From: JAPLKX01 sp035530195
Lineage (GTDB): Bacteria > Hydrogenedentota > Hydrogenedentia > Hydrogenedentales > SLHB01
DNA length: 25,597 bases
NCBI GenBank assembly: GCA_035530195.1
Contig: DATKVG010000065.1
Span: forward strand, 1 to 25,597
Reading direction: 5' to 3'
The notes under the pieces were generated by a model. That model had not been told where the DNA came from, ran no database searches, and saw nothing but the letters and a program-made list of their open reading frames with translations. The position numbers and the translations under genes are program-made. Below, one piece after another: positions 15,868 through 22,647 of this stretch; the first letter of the stretch is position 1, and each line of letters opens with the position of its first letter.

Positions 15868-15927
15868 AAAACGGGGACTGCCACCTCTTTCGGCAGTTTG
15901 AAAGAGGTGGCTGTACCCGCTTTTCGC
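15865..15927 (+). repeat. Palindrome family A, copy 4 (overlaps stop of beta-helix gene)
   Basis: TAAAAAACGGGGACTGCCAC begins at the TAA stop itself, and GTGGCTGTACCCGCTTTTCGC closes the palindrome around CTCTTTCGGCAGTTTGAAAGAG. The orientation relative to the upstream gene is the same as in copies 1 to 3. Confidence 0.87.
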
Positions 15928-15940
15928 GGCCCGGCCGTCT

Positions 15941-15974
15941 GGAAAAAGCGTGTCTGTCCCCGCCTTTTGCGGCC
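15941..15974 (+). repeat. Half element of palindrome family A
   Basis: GGAAAAAGCGTGTCTGTCCC continuing CGCCTTTTGCGGCC matches only the right arm of family A, 13 nt after copy 4. It is a truncated second copy. Confidence 0.75.
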
Positions 15975-16017
15975 GCCGGGACCCGTGCATTACAAAATGC
16001 GCACCCGGCGGCTTTTT
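15972..16017 (+). terminator. Rho-independent terminator after the beta-helix gene
   Basis: GCCGCCGGG pairs with CCCGGCGGC, with an inner GTGCAT/ATGCGCAC stem around TACAAA, followed by TTTTT. It lies about 105 nt after the stop, beyond the palindromic repeats. Confidence 0.85.
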
Positions 16018-16062
16018 CCGCTACAATATCCGCGCAACACATAACCCATGGGAGTGTGCGGA

Positions 16063-17505
16063 ATGGGCAAAGTATCCCGGCGGAAGTTTCTGGGTGCGGT
16101 GGGTGCGGCGGCCGGGGTGGCGGGGACAGCGGAAGCCAGGCAGGCCCACAAGGGCGGAGGCCGAAAAAGCCGTGGCACGCCGGGCCCGGCGTTGCGCAGC
16201 GACGTCCAGGCGCTCGTCGAAAAGACCCGGTTTATCGACACCCATGAGCACCTGTGGCCCGAGGCCATGCGCATCGGCGCCCTATCCAAGCCCGATCCCA
16301 AAATCCCGGCCCCCGATTTCTCGATGCTGTTTTGCCACTACGTCGATTCCGACCTCCAAGTCTCCGGCATGTCCGGCGCCGACTACCGCAAGCTCACCTC
16401 AAACGACCTTTCCGTCGGCGGCAAATGGAAGCTCGTCGAACCCTACTACAACAAATGCCGCAACACCGGCTATCTCCTCTGCGCACGCGAGACCGCCCGC
16501 ATCCTGTTTGGCGAGGATGACCTGAACAAGGACACGTATACCCGAATCTCCGAAAAACTCGCCGGCGGCGTCAAACCCGGCTTCTACCGCCACATCTTGC
16601 GCGACGTCGCCAACCTCGAGTACTGCCAGGTCAACTCGCTCGAATCACCCGTGTTCAATAACGACGAACCCGACCCCCAACTCCTCGCCCAAGACCTCTG
16701 GACCCCTTCGATGAGCACCAGCCTGTCCACCGATACGTTGTCTCGCCTCACCGGCAAGACCATCGGCACGCTCGAGGATCTCCATGGCGCTATCGACTGG
16801 TGTTTCGACACCTACGGCCCACGCGCCATTGCCACGAAAAACCAGTGCGCGTACAACCGGCCCCTCGATTTCGCCGAGGTCAGTGACGCGGATGCCGCAC
16901 CCCTCTTTGCCCGCTACGCCGCCGACCGCAAGTCGCTTTCCGACTTTGAAAACAAGGCGCTGCAGGACCACCTTATGCACTACTGCATCGACAAAGCCGC
17001 AGCGGAAAACCTGCCGGTCAAGCTGCATACCGGCTATTTCGCCGGCCACAACGGCATGCCGCTCGAATGGCTCCGCCGCCACGCCTCGGATCTGTGCCCA
17101 CTCCTCAAAAAGCACCGCAACGCCAACTTCGTCCTCATGCACATCGATTACCCCTACCAGGACGAGGCGATCGCGCTCGCCAAACACTACTCCAACGCCT
17201 ACATCGACATGTGCTGGGCCTGGATCATCAATCCCGCCACAAGCGTTCGCTTCCTCAAAGAATTCCTGATGGCCGCGCCCGCATCCAAAGTGCTCACGTT
17301 CGGCGGTGACTACCGGCCCGTCGAGCCCGTGGTCGGCCACGCCGCCATCGCCCGCCGCGGCGTCGCCCAAGCGGTGTCGGAGCTGATTGAAGAAGGCTGG
17401 TTGCCCGAGAGCGACGCGCCGGAACTGATCCAGAAAATCATGAACGGCAACGCACTCGAGCTTTTCCCATACGAGTCGGCAGTGAAAAACTGGCGCAACG
17501 CCTGA
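16063..17505 (+). CDS. Tat-exported amidohydrolase family protein
   Basis: The product is about 480 aa. The N-terminus MGKVSRRKFLGAVGAAAGVAG is a classic twin-arginine signal. The metal-dependent hydrolase barrel starts with the HxH motif FIDTHEHLW (H61, H63), followed by KLHTGYFAGHNG, FVLMHIDYPYQDE and the late Asp in LTFGGDYRPVEP, the usual metal-ligand order of amidohydrolase_2. The function is hydrolysis or decarboxylation of an unknown small substrate in the periplasm. ATG 16063 is preferred because GGGAG lies 8 nt upstream; ATG 16048 has no Shine-Dalgarno. It heads a same-strand cluster with two tiny membrane proteins and a Tat sugar isomerase-like gene, suggesting a shared exported catabolic task. 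Confidence 0.88.
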   Translation: MGKVSRRKFLGAVGAAAGVAGTAEARQAHKGGGRKSRGTPGPALRSDVQALVEKTRFIDTHEHLWPEAMRIGALSKPDPKIPAPDFSMLFCHYVDSDLQVSGMSGADYRKLTSNDLSVGGKWKLVEPYYNKCRNTGYLLCARETARILFGEDDLNKDTYTRISEKLAGGVKPGFYRHILRDVANLEYCQVNSLESPVFNNDEPDPQLLAQDLWTPSMSTSLSTDTLSRLTGKTIGTLEDLHGAIDWCFDTYGPRAIATKNQCAYNRPLDFAEVSDADAAPLFARYAADRKSLSDFENKALQDHLMHYCIDKAAAENLPVKLHTGYFAGHNGMPLEWLRRHASDLCPLLKKHRNANFVLMHIDYPYQDEAIALAKHYSNAYIDMCWAWIINPATSVRFLKEFLMAAPASKVLTFGGDYRPVEPVVGHAAIARRGVAQAVSELIEEGWLPESDAPELIQKIMNGNALELFPYESAVKNWRNA

Positions 17506-17527
17506 TGCGCCGAGAGAGGATCTGAAC

Positions 17528-17671
17528 ATGATGCTTTGGTTCATTCCACTGGCATACCTGGCCGCCGTTGTTTTTGTGTTGGTGGTGGCATGGCGGGCGA
17601 TGCGCGCCCACGAGCGGCTGGCCGACGCCCTCGAAAAACTCGCGCAGCACAACGACAACAGGATGGGATAG
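17528..17671 (+). CDS. Small single-pass membrane protein, 47 aa
   Basis: MMLWFIPLAYLAAVVFVLVV starts with one hydrophobic helix (about residues 4-21). An amphipathic, charged C-terminal segment RAMRAHERLADALEKLAQHN follows and could form a coiled coil. AGAGAGGA precedes the start at good spacing, and the gene begins 22 nt after the amidohydrolase stop. The C-terminal motif ERLADxxEKLAQ recurs in the next small ORF. Function unknown; it may be a membrane anchor or assembly subunit. Confidence 0.7.
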   Translation: MMLWFIPLAYLAAVVFVLVVAWRAMRAHERLADALEKLAQHNDNRMG

Positions 17672-17700
17672 CGCAACCGGGATATTTGGAGGGACTAATT

Positions 17701-17745
17701 GCGCTGGGGTAGGTCGCGGTGGGGTGGGTTGCGGTGGGGTCAAGC
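17701..17745 (+). repeat. 15-bp tandem repeat, three units
   Basis: GCGCTGGGGTAGGTC, GCGGTGGGGTGGGTT and GCGGTGGGGTCAAGC lie head to tail between the two small membrane-protein genes. The last unit runs into repeat C, GCGGTGGGGTCAAGCTCCCG, whose relative occurs at 19034. Confidence 0.7.
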
Positions 17746-17758
17746 TCCCGCTCGACCG
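17731..17758 (+). repeat. Dispersed repeat C, copy 1
   Basis: GCGGTGGGGTCAAGCTCCCG plus CTCGACCG is similar to GCGGTGGGGTCGCGCTCCTG plus CGCGACCG at 19034-19061, with most of 28 positions shared. Both copies lie between genes. Confidence 0.6.
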
Positions 17759-17819
17759 CGATCCCAGCAAGCAGTTCACACAACGCACCACGAGGAAAAC
17801 GAAATGACTGAACAGACGC

Positions 17820-18056
17820 ATGAAACCGGCCAAAAGCTTCAAGACACGCGAATTAGTGGTCGGCATAATAATTCTGGCGGCAATCCTGGCTTTCGTCTCA
17901 AGCATAGGGATCTCGATGACGGTGTTTGTCCCCTCCGCCATCGGCTACGCGATTTCGCTTTTCACGTTGCTGTTCTTGGGCAGAATGGTAAAAGCCCAGG
18001 AGCGGCTGGCCGACGTCGTCGAAAAACTCGCGCAACGGCAAGAAAAAAACCTATAG
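17820..18056 (+). CDS. Small membrane protein, 78 aa, sharing the ERLADxxEKLAQ tail
   Basis: The protein has two adjacent hydrophobic stretches (LVVGIIILAAILAFVSSIGI and FVPSAIGYAISLFTLLFLG) and ends MVKAQERLADVVEKLAQRQE. Its tail matches that of the 47-aa protein upstream, 34 of 37 bases at the DNA level. ATG 17820 lacks a Shine-Dalgarno. ATG 17804, in another frame, has GAGG at ideal spacing and encodes MTEQTHETGQ before running into non-protein-like sequence, so a +1/-1 frameshift near 17830 may join the two. The 9-bp repeat array overlaps its stop codon. Unknown function; probably co-transcribed with the amidohydrolase and isomerase genes. Confidence 0.65.
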   Translation: MKPAKSFKTRELVVGIIILAAILAFVSSIGISMTVFVPSAIGYAISLFTLLFLGRMVKAQERLADVVEKLAQRQEKNL

Positions 18057-18090
18057 GTCCCATACGTCCCATGGGTCCCGTATGTCCCAT
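18053..18090 (+). repeat. 9-bp tandem repeat ATAGGTCCC type
   Basis: Units ATAGGTCCC, ATACGTCCC, ATGGGTCCC and GTATGTCCC run from inside the stop codon of the 78-aa protein to just before the AAAGGAG Shine-Dalgarno of the next gene. Inverted symmetry CATAC...GTATG around CCCATGGG gives hairpin potential. Same period and wording as the array at 4466. Confidence 0.88.
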
Positions 18091-18112
18091 TTAAACGAAA
18101 GGAGCGTTGATC

Positions 18113-19027
18113 ATGTCTGACAAGCGTGGTTTGTCCCGCCGCGAGATGCTGAAATCGGCGGCGTTGGCGGGTTTGGGCGTGGCCACAATGCCGTTGGCGG
18201 CCCGTGCGCAAGGTGGCTCCGCTGGCGGCTGGCAGATCGGCTGCTACACGCGCCCGTTCGCTGCCCACGACTACAAAGTCGCGCTCGATGCCATCGCCGA
18301 AGCCGGGTTCAAATATGTCGGCCTGATGACCGCCAAAAACCCGCCAACCAGCCTCGTACTGTCCGTGCAAACCACACCCGAACAGGCCGCCGAAGTCGGA
18401 AAAGAATGCAAAGACCGCGGCCTGATCGTCCCGTCGTGTTACGGCGGCGAGATCCCCGCCGGTGAAGGGCTGGAGGCCGCGACCGCCGGGATGCGCCGGC
18501 TCATCGACAACTGCGCAGCCGCCGGCGTCAAAAACCTCATGATGGGCGGGATCGGCGATAAGGCCCTCTACGAAACTTACTACAAAGCCATCAGCGCCGC
18601 CTGCGATTACGCCGCCGAAAAAGGCATCGGCGTCAGCGTCAAACCCCATGGCGGCCTAAACGCCACCGGACCCGAAGTCCGCAAAGCCATCGAACTCGTC
18701 AACAACAAGAACTTCGGTATCTGGTACGACCCCGGCAACATCTTCTACTACTCCGACATGAAGCTCGACCCTGTCGACGACGCCGCAACCGTCGACGGCC
18801 TCGTGGTCGGCATGAGCGTCAAGGATTACGTCCATCCCAAGAAGGTCGACGTCACGCCCGGCGACGGCAAAGTCGATTTCCCCAAAGTCATGGCCCGCCT
18901 CAAGCAGGGCGGTTTCACCTCCGGCCCCCTCATCATCGAAACCCTCACCCCCGGCGAACTCCCCCAACTCATCACAGAAGCCAAACGCGCCCGCGAGTTC
19001 GTCGAAAAACTGGTTTCCCAGGCATAA
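18113..19027 (+). CDS. Tat-exported sugar phosphate isomerase/epimerase-like protein
   Basis: The product is about 304 aa. The Tat signal is LSRREMLKSAALAGLGVATM with cleavage near ARA-Q. The mature part is an AP_endonuc_2 / xylose-isomerase-like TIM barrel: DYKVALDAIAEAGFKYVGLM, CKDRGLIVPSCYGG, AAAGVKNLMMGG, AAEKGIGVSVKPHGG, NFGIWYDPGNIFYYS, GMSVKDYVHPK and the late Glu in GPLIIETLTPG. The His, Asp and Glu ligands expected of the family are present in these segments. ATG 18113 has AAGGAG 8 nt upstream; TTG 18107 would be too close. Likely an exported sugar or cyclitol epimerase, substrate unknown. Last gene of the amidohydrolase cluster; it converges on the GNAT gene. Confidence 0.88.
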   Translation: MSDKRGLSRREMLKSAALAGLGVATMPLAARAQGGSAGGWQIGCYTRPFAAHDYKVALDAIAEAGFKYVGLMTAKNPPTSLVLSVQTTPEQAAEVGKECKDRGLIVPSCYGGEIPAGEGLEAATAGMRRLIDNCAAAGVKNLMMGGIGDKALYETYYKAISAACDYAAEKGIGVSVKPHGGLNATGPEVRKAIELVNNKNFGIWYDPGNIFYYSDMKLDPVDDAATVDGLVVGMSVKDYVHPKKVDVTPGDGKVDFPKVMARLKQGGFTSGPLIIETLTPGELPQLITEAKRAREFVEKLVSQA

Positions 19028-19033
19028 CGCCGC

Positions 19034-19061
19034 GCGGTGGGGTCGCGCTCCTGCGCGACCG
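19034..19061 (+). repeat. Dispersed repeat C, copy 2
   Basis: GCGGTGGGGTCGCGCTCCTG plus CGCGACCG, similar to 17731-17758. Located directly after the isomerase-like gene between convergent genes; CGCGCTCCTGCGCG is itself partly palindromic. Confidence 0.55.
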
Positions 19062-19076
19062 ACATTGCGACGCCAA

Positions 19077-19103
19077 ATTGTGGTGCGGGCGTCTCGCCTG
19101 CAC
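19077..19103. repeat. Dispersed 27-bp repeat B, copy 2
   Basis: ATTGTGGTGCGGGCGTCTCG plus CCTGCAC, 25 of 27 bases identical to 9702-9728. Lies between the convergent isomerase-like and acetyltransferase genes. Confidence 0.75.
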
Positions 19104-19117
19104 GTTTCCAAGACACG

Positions 19118-19666
19118 TTACGCGCCGACGTTGCCCGCCGCAAACTCATCTTCGAGGATGTCCATAAATATAATGTCGCGCCACTGGCCGTTGAGCCGGT
19201 TGGCCTGGCGCCTGCGCCCGCACTCTTTGAATCCCACGCTCTTGTAGCAGGCGATCCCGCGCGCGTTGTCGTCGTACACCCACAACGCCACGCTGTGCAG
19301 GTTCAGGAAGGTGAACGCAAAACTAAGCAGCAGCTCGATGGCCTCATGCCCGTAACCCTTGCCGTGGTACGACTTGTCGCCGATCACGATGCCCAGCCAG
19401 CAGCACCCGTGCGTTGGATTCATGTTGTTAAGCCCGACGGACCCAATCAGCCTGTCCGTCTCGATGTCCACGATCGCGTAAACATGCTTATCGCCCAACT
19501 CATCGAGCTTCTTGCGTTCCGCGGCAACCGTGACTGGTTCGGCAGAATGGCCCAGGTGCCTTATCACCTCGAGATCGTTCAACCACTCCACGTACTGCTC
19601 CGCATCGTCCTGGTTCATCGGCGACAAATAGCACTTCTGCCCCACAAGCTTTTTGATATACCTCAT
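19118..19666 (-). CDS. GNAT family N-acetyltransferase (RimJ/RimL-like)
   Basis: The product is 182 aa. The RimL-type start VGQKCYLSPMNQDDAEQYVEWLND is followed by the GNAT core IVDIETDRLIGSVGLNNMN. The acetyl-CoA pyrophosphate-binding loop is SYHGKGYGHEAIELLL and the C-terminal part is LHSVALWVYDDNARGIACYKSVGFKECG. It transfers an acetyl group from acetyl-CoA to an unknown amine. ATG 19666 is preceded by AAGGAGGGAG at good spacing. It stands alone on this strand, divergent from the transglycosylase. The possible operator TTGTCA-ATC-TGACAA lies about 40 nt upstream. Confidence 0.92.
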   Translation of the reverse strand: MRYIKKLVGQKCYLSPMNQDDAEQYVEWLNDLEVIRHLGHSAEPVTVAAERKKLDELGDKHVYAIVDIETDRLIGSVGLNNMNPTHGCCWLGIVIGDKSYHGKGYGHEAIELLLSFAFTFLNLHSVALWVYDDNARGIACYKSVGFKECGRRRQANRLNGQWRDIIFMDILEDEFAAGNVGA

Positions 19667-19702
19667 CCCACATCTCCCTCCTTTGTCAACGGGTGTACAA
19701 AT

Positions 19703-19717
19703 TTGTCAATCTGACAA
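19703..19717. promoter_or_regulatory. Possible operator palindrome upstream of the GNAT gene
   Basis: TTGTCA-ATC-TGACAA is a perfect 6-bp inverted repeat with a 3-nt spacer. A further TTGTCAA half-site lies at 19684-19690. The spacing is suitable for a dimeric repressor; the regulator is unknown. Confidence 0.4.
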
Positions 19718-19813
19718 CATTTATGTAATATCTCAGACTATGCACACTCGGAAAACCCGCTCTCCATAACAAAAACCTACACTACCCGTTGTGGTTATTC
19801 CCAGCCGCGCCGC

Positions 19814-19842
19814 TTGACATACAAAACATTGTAGTCTATACT
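19814..19842 (+). promoter_or_regulatory. Near-consensus sigma-70 promoter for the lytic transglycosylase
   Basis: TTGACA (19814-19819, perfect -35), a 17-nt spacer and TATACT (19837-19842, 5 of 6) on the plus strand. The predicted start near 19849 gives a leader of about 240 nt. Confidence 0.8.
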
Positions 19843-19848
19843 GCCAAC

Positions 19849-20091
19849 GCCTTGGGAGGCACCTGAATTGGTACATAGCTTGTGTGCATGAGTCTACAAT
19901 GGCCTTTGTACCAAACGTGTTAGGTTTGTCACCGGCTGTTTACATTTGAGATTGGCCCCGGCTGAGCGCCTGGGTCTCGGCCGCGCGCGCGCGCGCGCCG
20001 AATAAGCCCTCATCTTCTGCAACGGTGCGCTTAAGCGCGACGCGTAAGCGCGACGCGGCTGCGGAAGATGGTCAAGCGGAGACTGCTTGCC
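19849..20091 (+). other. Long structured leader with alternating CG run and palindromes
   Basis: The stretch between the promoter and the gene contains GGTACA...TGTACC (about 19879-19923), an alternating (CG)n run at 19981-20000, a 13-bp tandem repeat TAAGCGCGACGCG (20032-20057), the 12-bp palindrome GCGCTTAAGCGC (20027-20038), and a long hairpin CATCTTCTGC / GCGGAAGATG (20011-20020 with 20061-20070). No known riboswitch class was recognised. Regulation through this leader is plausible but unproven. Confidence 0.45.
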
Positions 20092-22347
20092 GTGAAAATA
20101 CGACGCGCGTACTTACCGTGTTTGGCCATGTCAGGCCTCATATCCACTTTGGTCGGCTGTGCCACCACAGACAGAGCCGATCGCCAGTTCACACCAATGC
20201 CGATCGCTAAGGTACACACTCAGGATCTGTCCCCTGTCTCGCCTCGAGCCATGGCCGACATCCTGAGGGAAGCCCAGGAAAACTTCGAAGCCGCTAATAA
20301 AGCCCAGGAAAACGGCGACAAAGAAGCCGCGCTCAAGCATTACACCCAAATGCTCGAACTGCTTTCCGAGGCCAATTTCGACCCCGCCGTCTTCTACAAT
20401 CTCCGCTCCGAGTTCAAACGCATCCTCGAGAACAGCGAGCAGCACGCAAAACTGTTCGAGCGATTCCCCAGCGAACTGAAACCCGCCGATATCGCCGACC
20501 GCGTGTCGGGCGACATCAACATCCAATTCCCCTTGTCCGACCGAATCCTGGCCGAGATCGAAGAGATCCAGTCACTGTACCCGCGCAATTTCCAGGCGGG
20601 CCTCGACCGCAGCTACAAATATCTGCCGTTTATCCGCGCCGAACTCGCTAAGGCCGGCCTGCCGCTGGACCTGGTCTGGCTGGCGATGGTCGAGAGCCAG
20701 TTTTCGCCCAAGGTGGTATCGCGTGCGGGCGCGGGTGGGATGTGGCAGTTTATGCGGGGCACCGGCTCGCGCTATGGCCTGCGGATCGACCGCTACGTCG
20801 ACGAGCGGTTCAACTGGAAAAAATCAACCGGAGCCGCCGCACGATACCTGCGAGACCTCAATGACCGGTTCGGCAACGAGTGGGCTCTCGCCATCACCGC
20901 ATACAACATGGGCGAAGGCGGGCTCGAACGCGCGATCGCCGCGGCCGGCGGCGAAATGGACCTATGGCGCCTGCTCGAATCATCCGCCGGCAGCACACGA
21001 ATGCAGGAAGAGAGCCGAAAGTTCTACCCGAAGTTTGTCGCGTCGATCCTCGTCGCCAACAGTCCGGACAAATTCGGTTTCATGCCCAATCCCCAGCCGC
21101 CGGAAGAGACCGTGCCCGTTACGGTGCAGGGCTCCTATTCATTGGCCGCGCTCGACAAAGCCTGCGGACTGCCCGAAGGCACGCTCCGCGCGCTTAACCC
21201 CGATCTCATCCGTGGAGTTACCCCGCCGGAAGGCCAATTCGCGCTGGCGGTGCCACCCGAAGCCAGCGCACGGCTCGTCACCGCGCTGCACTCGATCCCT
21301 AAAGCGCGCGCCGAGTCGTTCGCCTCCTCTTCCGGGCGCAAAACCACACACACCGTCAAGCGCGGCGAGACACTCAGCGGGATTGCCGCCAAGTACGGCG
21401 TGTCGATCAGCAGCCTCATGAAAGCCAACCGGCTCCGGTCAAGCAACCACCTCGCCCAGGGAAAGCGCCTCACGATACCCGGCAGCACGACGGCAACCGC
21501 CGGGGTCGAGGAACTCGCCCGCGATCGGGACAAGCCGGCAAACGCCGTCTATACCGTAAAGAAAGGCGACACCCTCTACGAGATCGCACAGCACAACAAA
21601 GTCTCCATAAAAAACCTGCTGGCATGGAATAATAAAAAGAGCGTCCGAATTACCACCGGCGAAAAACTGGTCGTATCGCCGCTCGACAAAATGGTGGGAA
21701 AAGCCCGACAGGAAGAGGCCCAAAAACGGGCCGAAGAGCTTACGCATATCGTCAAACCCGGCGAATTCCCCGCTAAAATCGCCGCCCAGTACGGCGTAAA
21801 CGTCGACGATTTCCTGGCCTGGAACAAATTGTCCAAGGCGTCCACCATCCAGATAGGCCAGCGGCTGGTCGTTAAAGGGTGTGCCGCACCCGGCGAACCC
21901 GCCGCCGAAAAGATCGTCGTGGCCAAGGCCGAACCCGACACACCGGTCACGGCGCCAAAAGAAACCGCAAAAACGCATGCCAAAGAGCCAGACGCACCTG
22001 CCGAGGAAGGCGTACATGTGGTCGTGCAAGGCGAGACGCCCGGTCACATCGCCGAAAAATACCACGTCGGGCTCAGCGTCCTGCTCCGCTACAACAACCT
22101 CACCCAAAAATCGATCATCCGCGTCGGCCAAAAGCTGAAGGTCCCGCCCATACAAACCGCCAAGGCGGATTCCGAACCCACCCAGCCGGCAAAACCCGAT
22201 CCCAAGACCCATCTGGTCGCAAAAGGTGACAACCCAAGCACCATCGCCAGCCGCTACAAAGTAAAACTCAGCGACCTCTTCAAATGGAACGGCTGGCCCA
22301 AGAACGTCGTTCTCGACATCGGCGACAAAGTCAACGTCTCCGAGTAG
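20092..22347 (+). CDS. Lipoprotein membrane-bound lytic transglycosylase (MltD-like) with five LysM domains
   Basis: The product is about 751 aa from GTG 20092. The signal ends in the lipobox STLVGC. A helical N-terminal region (EAQENFEAANKAQENGDKEA) precedes the SLT domain, with catalytic Glu E201 in LVWLAMVESQFSP and GAGGMWQFMRGTGSRYGL, VDERFNWKKSTGAAARYL and ALAITAYNMGEGGL. A degenerate LysM-like segment follows, then five LysMs at about 419-464, 485-531, 551-597, 641-687 and 706-751, each of the (T/V)VKxGDTLxxIAxxYxV type, joined by Ala/Pro/Lys linkers. It cleaves peptidoglycan to 1,6-anhydromuramyl products. GTG 20092 has GGAGA 9 nt upstream; ATG 20068 is an alternative but has no Shine-Dalgarno and lies inside a hairpin stem. 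Confidence 0.93.
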   Translation: MKIRRAYLPCLAMSGLISTLVGCATTDRADRQFTPMPIAKVHTQDLSPVSPRAMADILREAQENFEAANKAQENGDKEAALKHYTQMLELLSEANFDPAVFYNLRSEFKRILENSEQHAKLFERFPSELKPADIADRVSGDINIQFPLSDRILAEIEEIQSLYPRNFQAGLDRSYKYLPFIRAELAKAGLPLDLVWLAMVESQFSPKVVSRAGAGGMWQFMRGTGSRYGLRIDRYVDERFNWKKSTGAAARYLRDLNDRFGNEWALAITAYNMGEGGLERAIAAAGGEMDLWRLLESSAGSTRMQEESRKFYPKFVASILVANSPDKFGFMPNPQPPEETVPVTVQGSYSLAALDKACGLPEGTLRALNPDLIRGVTPPEGQFALAVPPEASARLVTALHSIPKARAESFASSSGRKTTHTVKRGETLSGIAAKYGVSISSLMKANRLRSSNHLAQGKRLTIPGSTTATAGVEELARDRDKPANAVYTVKKGDTLYEIAQHNKVSIKNLLAWNNKKSVRITTGEKLVVSPLDKMVGKARQEEAQKRAEELTHIVKPGEFPAKIAAQYGVNVDDFLAWNKLSKASTIQIGQRLVVKGCAAPGEPAAEKIVVAKAEPDTPVTAPKETAKTHAKEPDAPAEEGVHVVVQGETPGHIAEKYHVGLSVLLRYNNLTQKSIIRVGQKLKVPPIQTAKADSEPTQPAKPDPKTHLVAKGDNPSTIASRYKVKLSDLFKWNGWPKNVVLDIGDKVNVSE

Positions 22348-22592
22348 GTGCCGGCTTCTCAGCCGCGTCGTCCCGCCCGCGCCAGCCAGACCACACGCCC
22401 AAGACCAAAGCCGGTGGCCGAGAACTCACCTTCAATCGTCTTGACGGCAGGAGGCGCTGGCTGTGAGCCGCATTTTCCTACCCGCGCCGTCCAACCCCAA
22501 AACTCGGACCAAACTGCAGTTCTTCCGTCCCTTTTGTCTCTTGGCGCGTGTAGTTCTTGCGCCGGTCCTCCAGCGCGACGCGCCTTTTCCAC
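22348..22592. other. Intergenic stretch between convergent genes, no convincing gene
   Basis: Short open frames exist on both strands but none resembles a protein family. A GTG at 22463 has AGGAGG 8 nt upstream, yet its frame runs through the neighbouring terminator, so it is not called. The sequence GGAGGCGCTGGCTGTGAGCC looks like intergenic repeat material, with no second copy in the window. Confidence 0.4.
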
Positions 22593-22632
22593 AAAAAAAC
22601 CGCCGCCGCGGTTTCAACACCCGCGGCGGCGA
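22593..22632 (-). terminator. Rho-independent terminator of prepilin gene 1
   Basis: On the minus strand CGCCGCCGCGGG - TGTTGAAA - CCGCGGCGGCGG is followed by TTTTTTTGT. It begins about 16 nt after the prepilin stop. The same structure occurs after prepilin gene 2. Confidence 0.9.
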
Positions 22633-22647
22633 TCGCTCTCAAGTGGC

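Noticed and set aside
16645..17676. 343-aa open frame opposite the amidohydrolase
   Set aside because: Shadow of a gene with clear metal-ligand motifs; low-complexity composition.
22359..22592. 77-aa minus-strand frame downstream of the prepilin terminator
   Set aside because: No Shine-Dalgarno or family signal, overlaps no conserved element, and lies beyond a strong terminator; probably repeat-derived.
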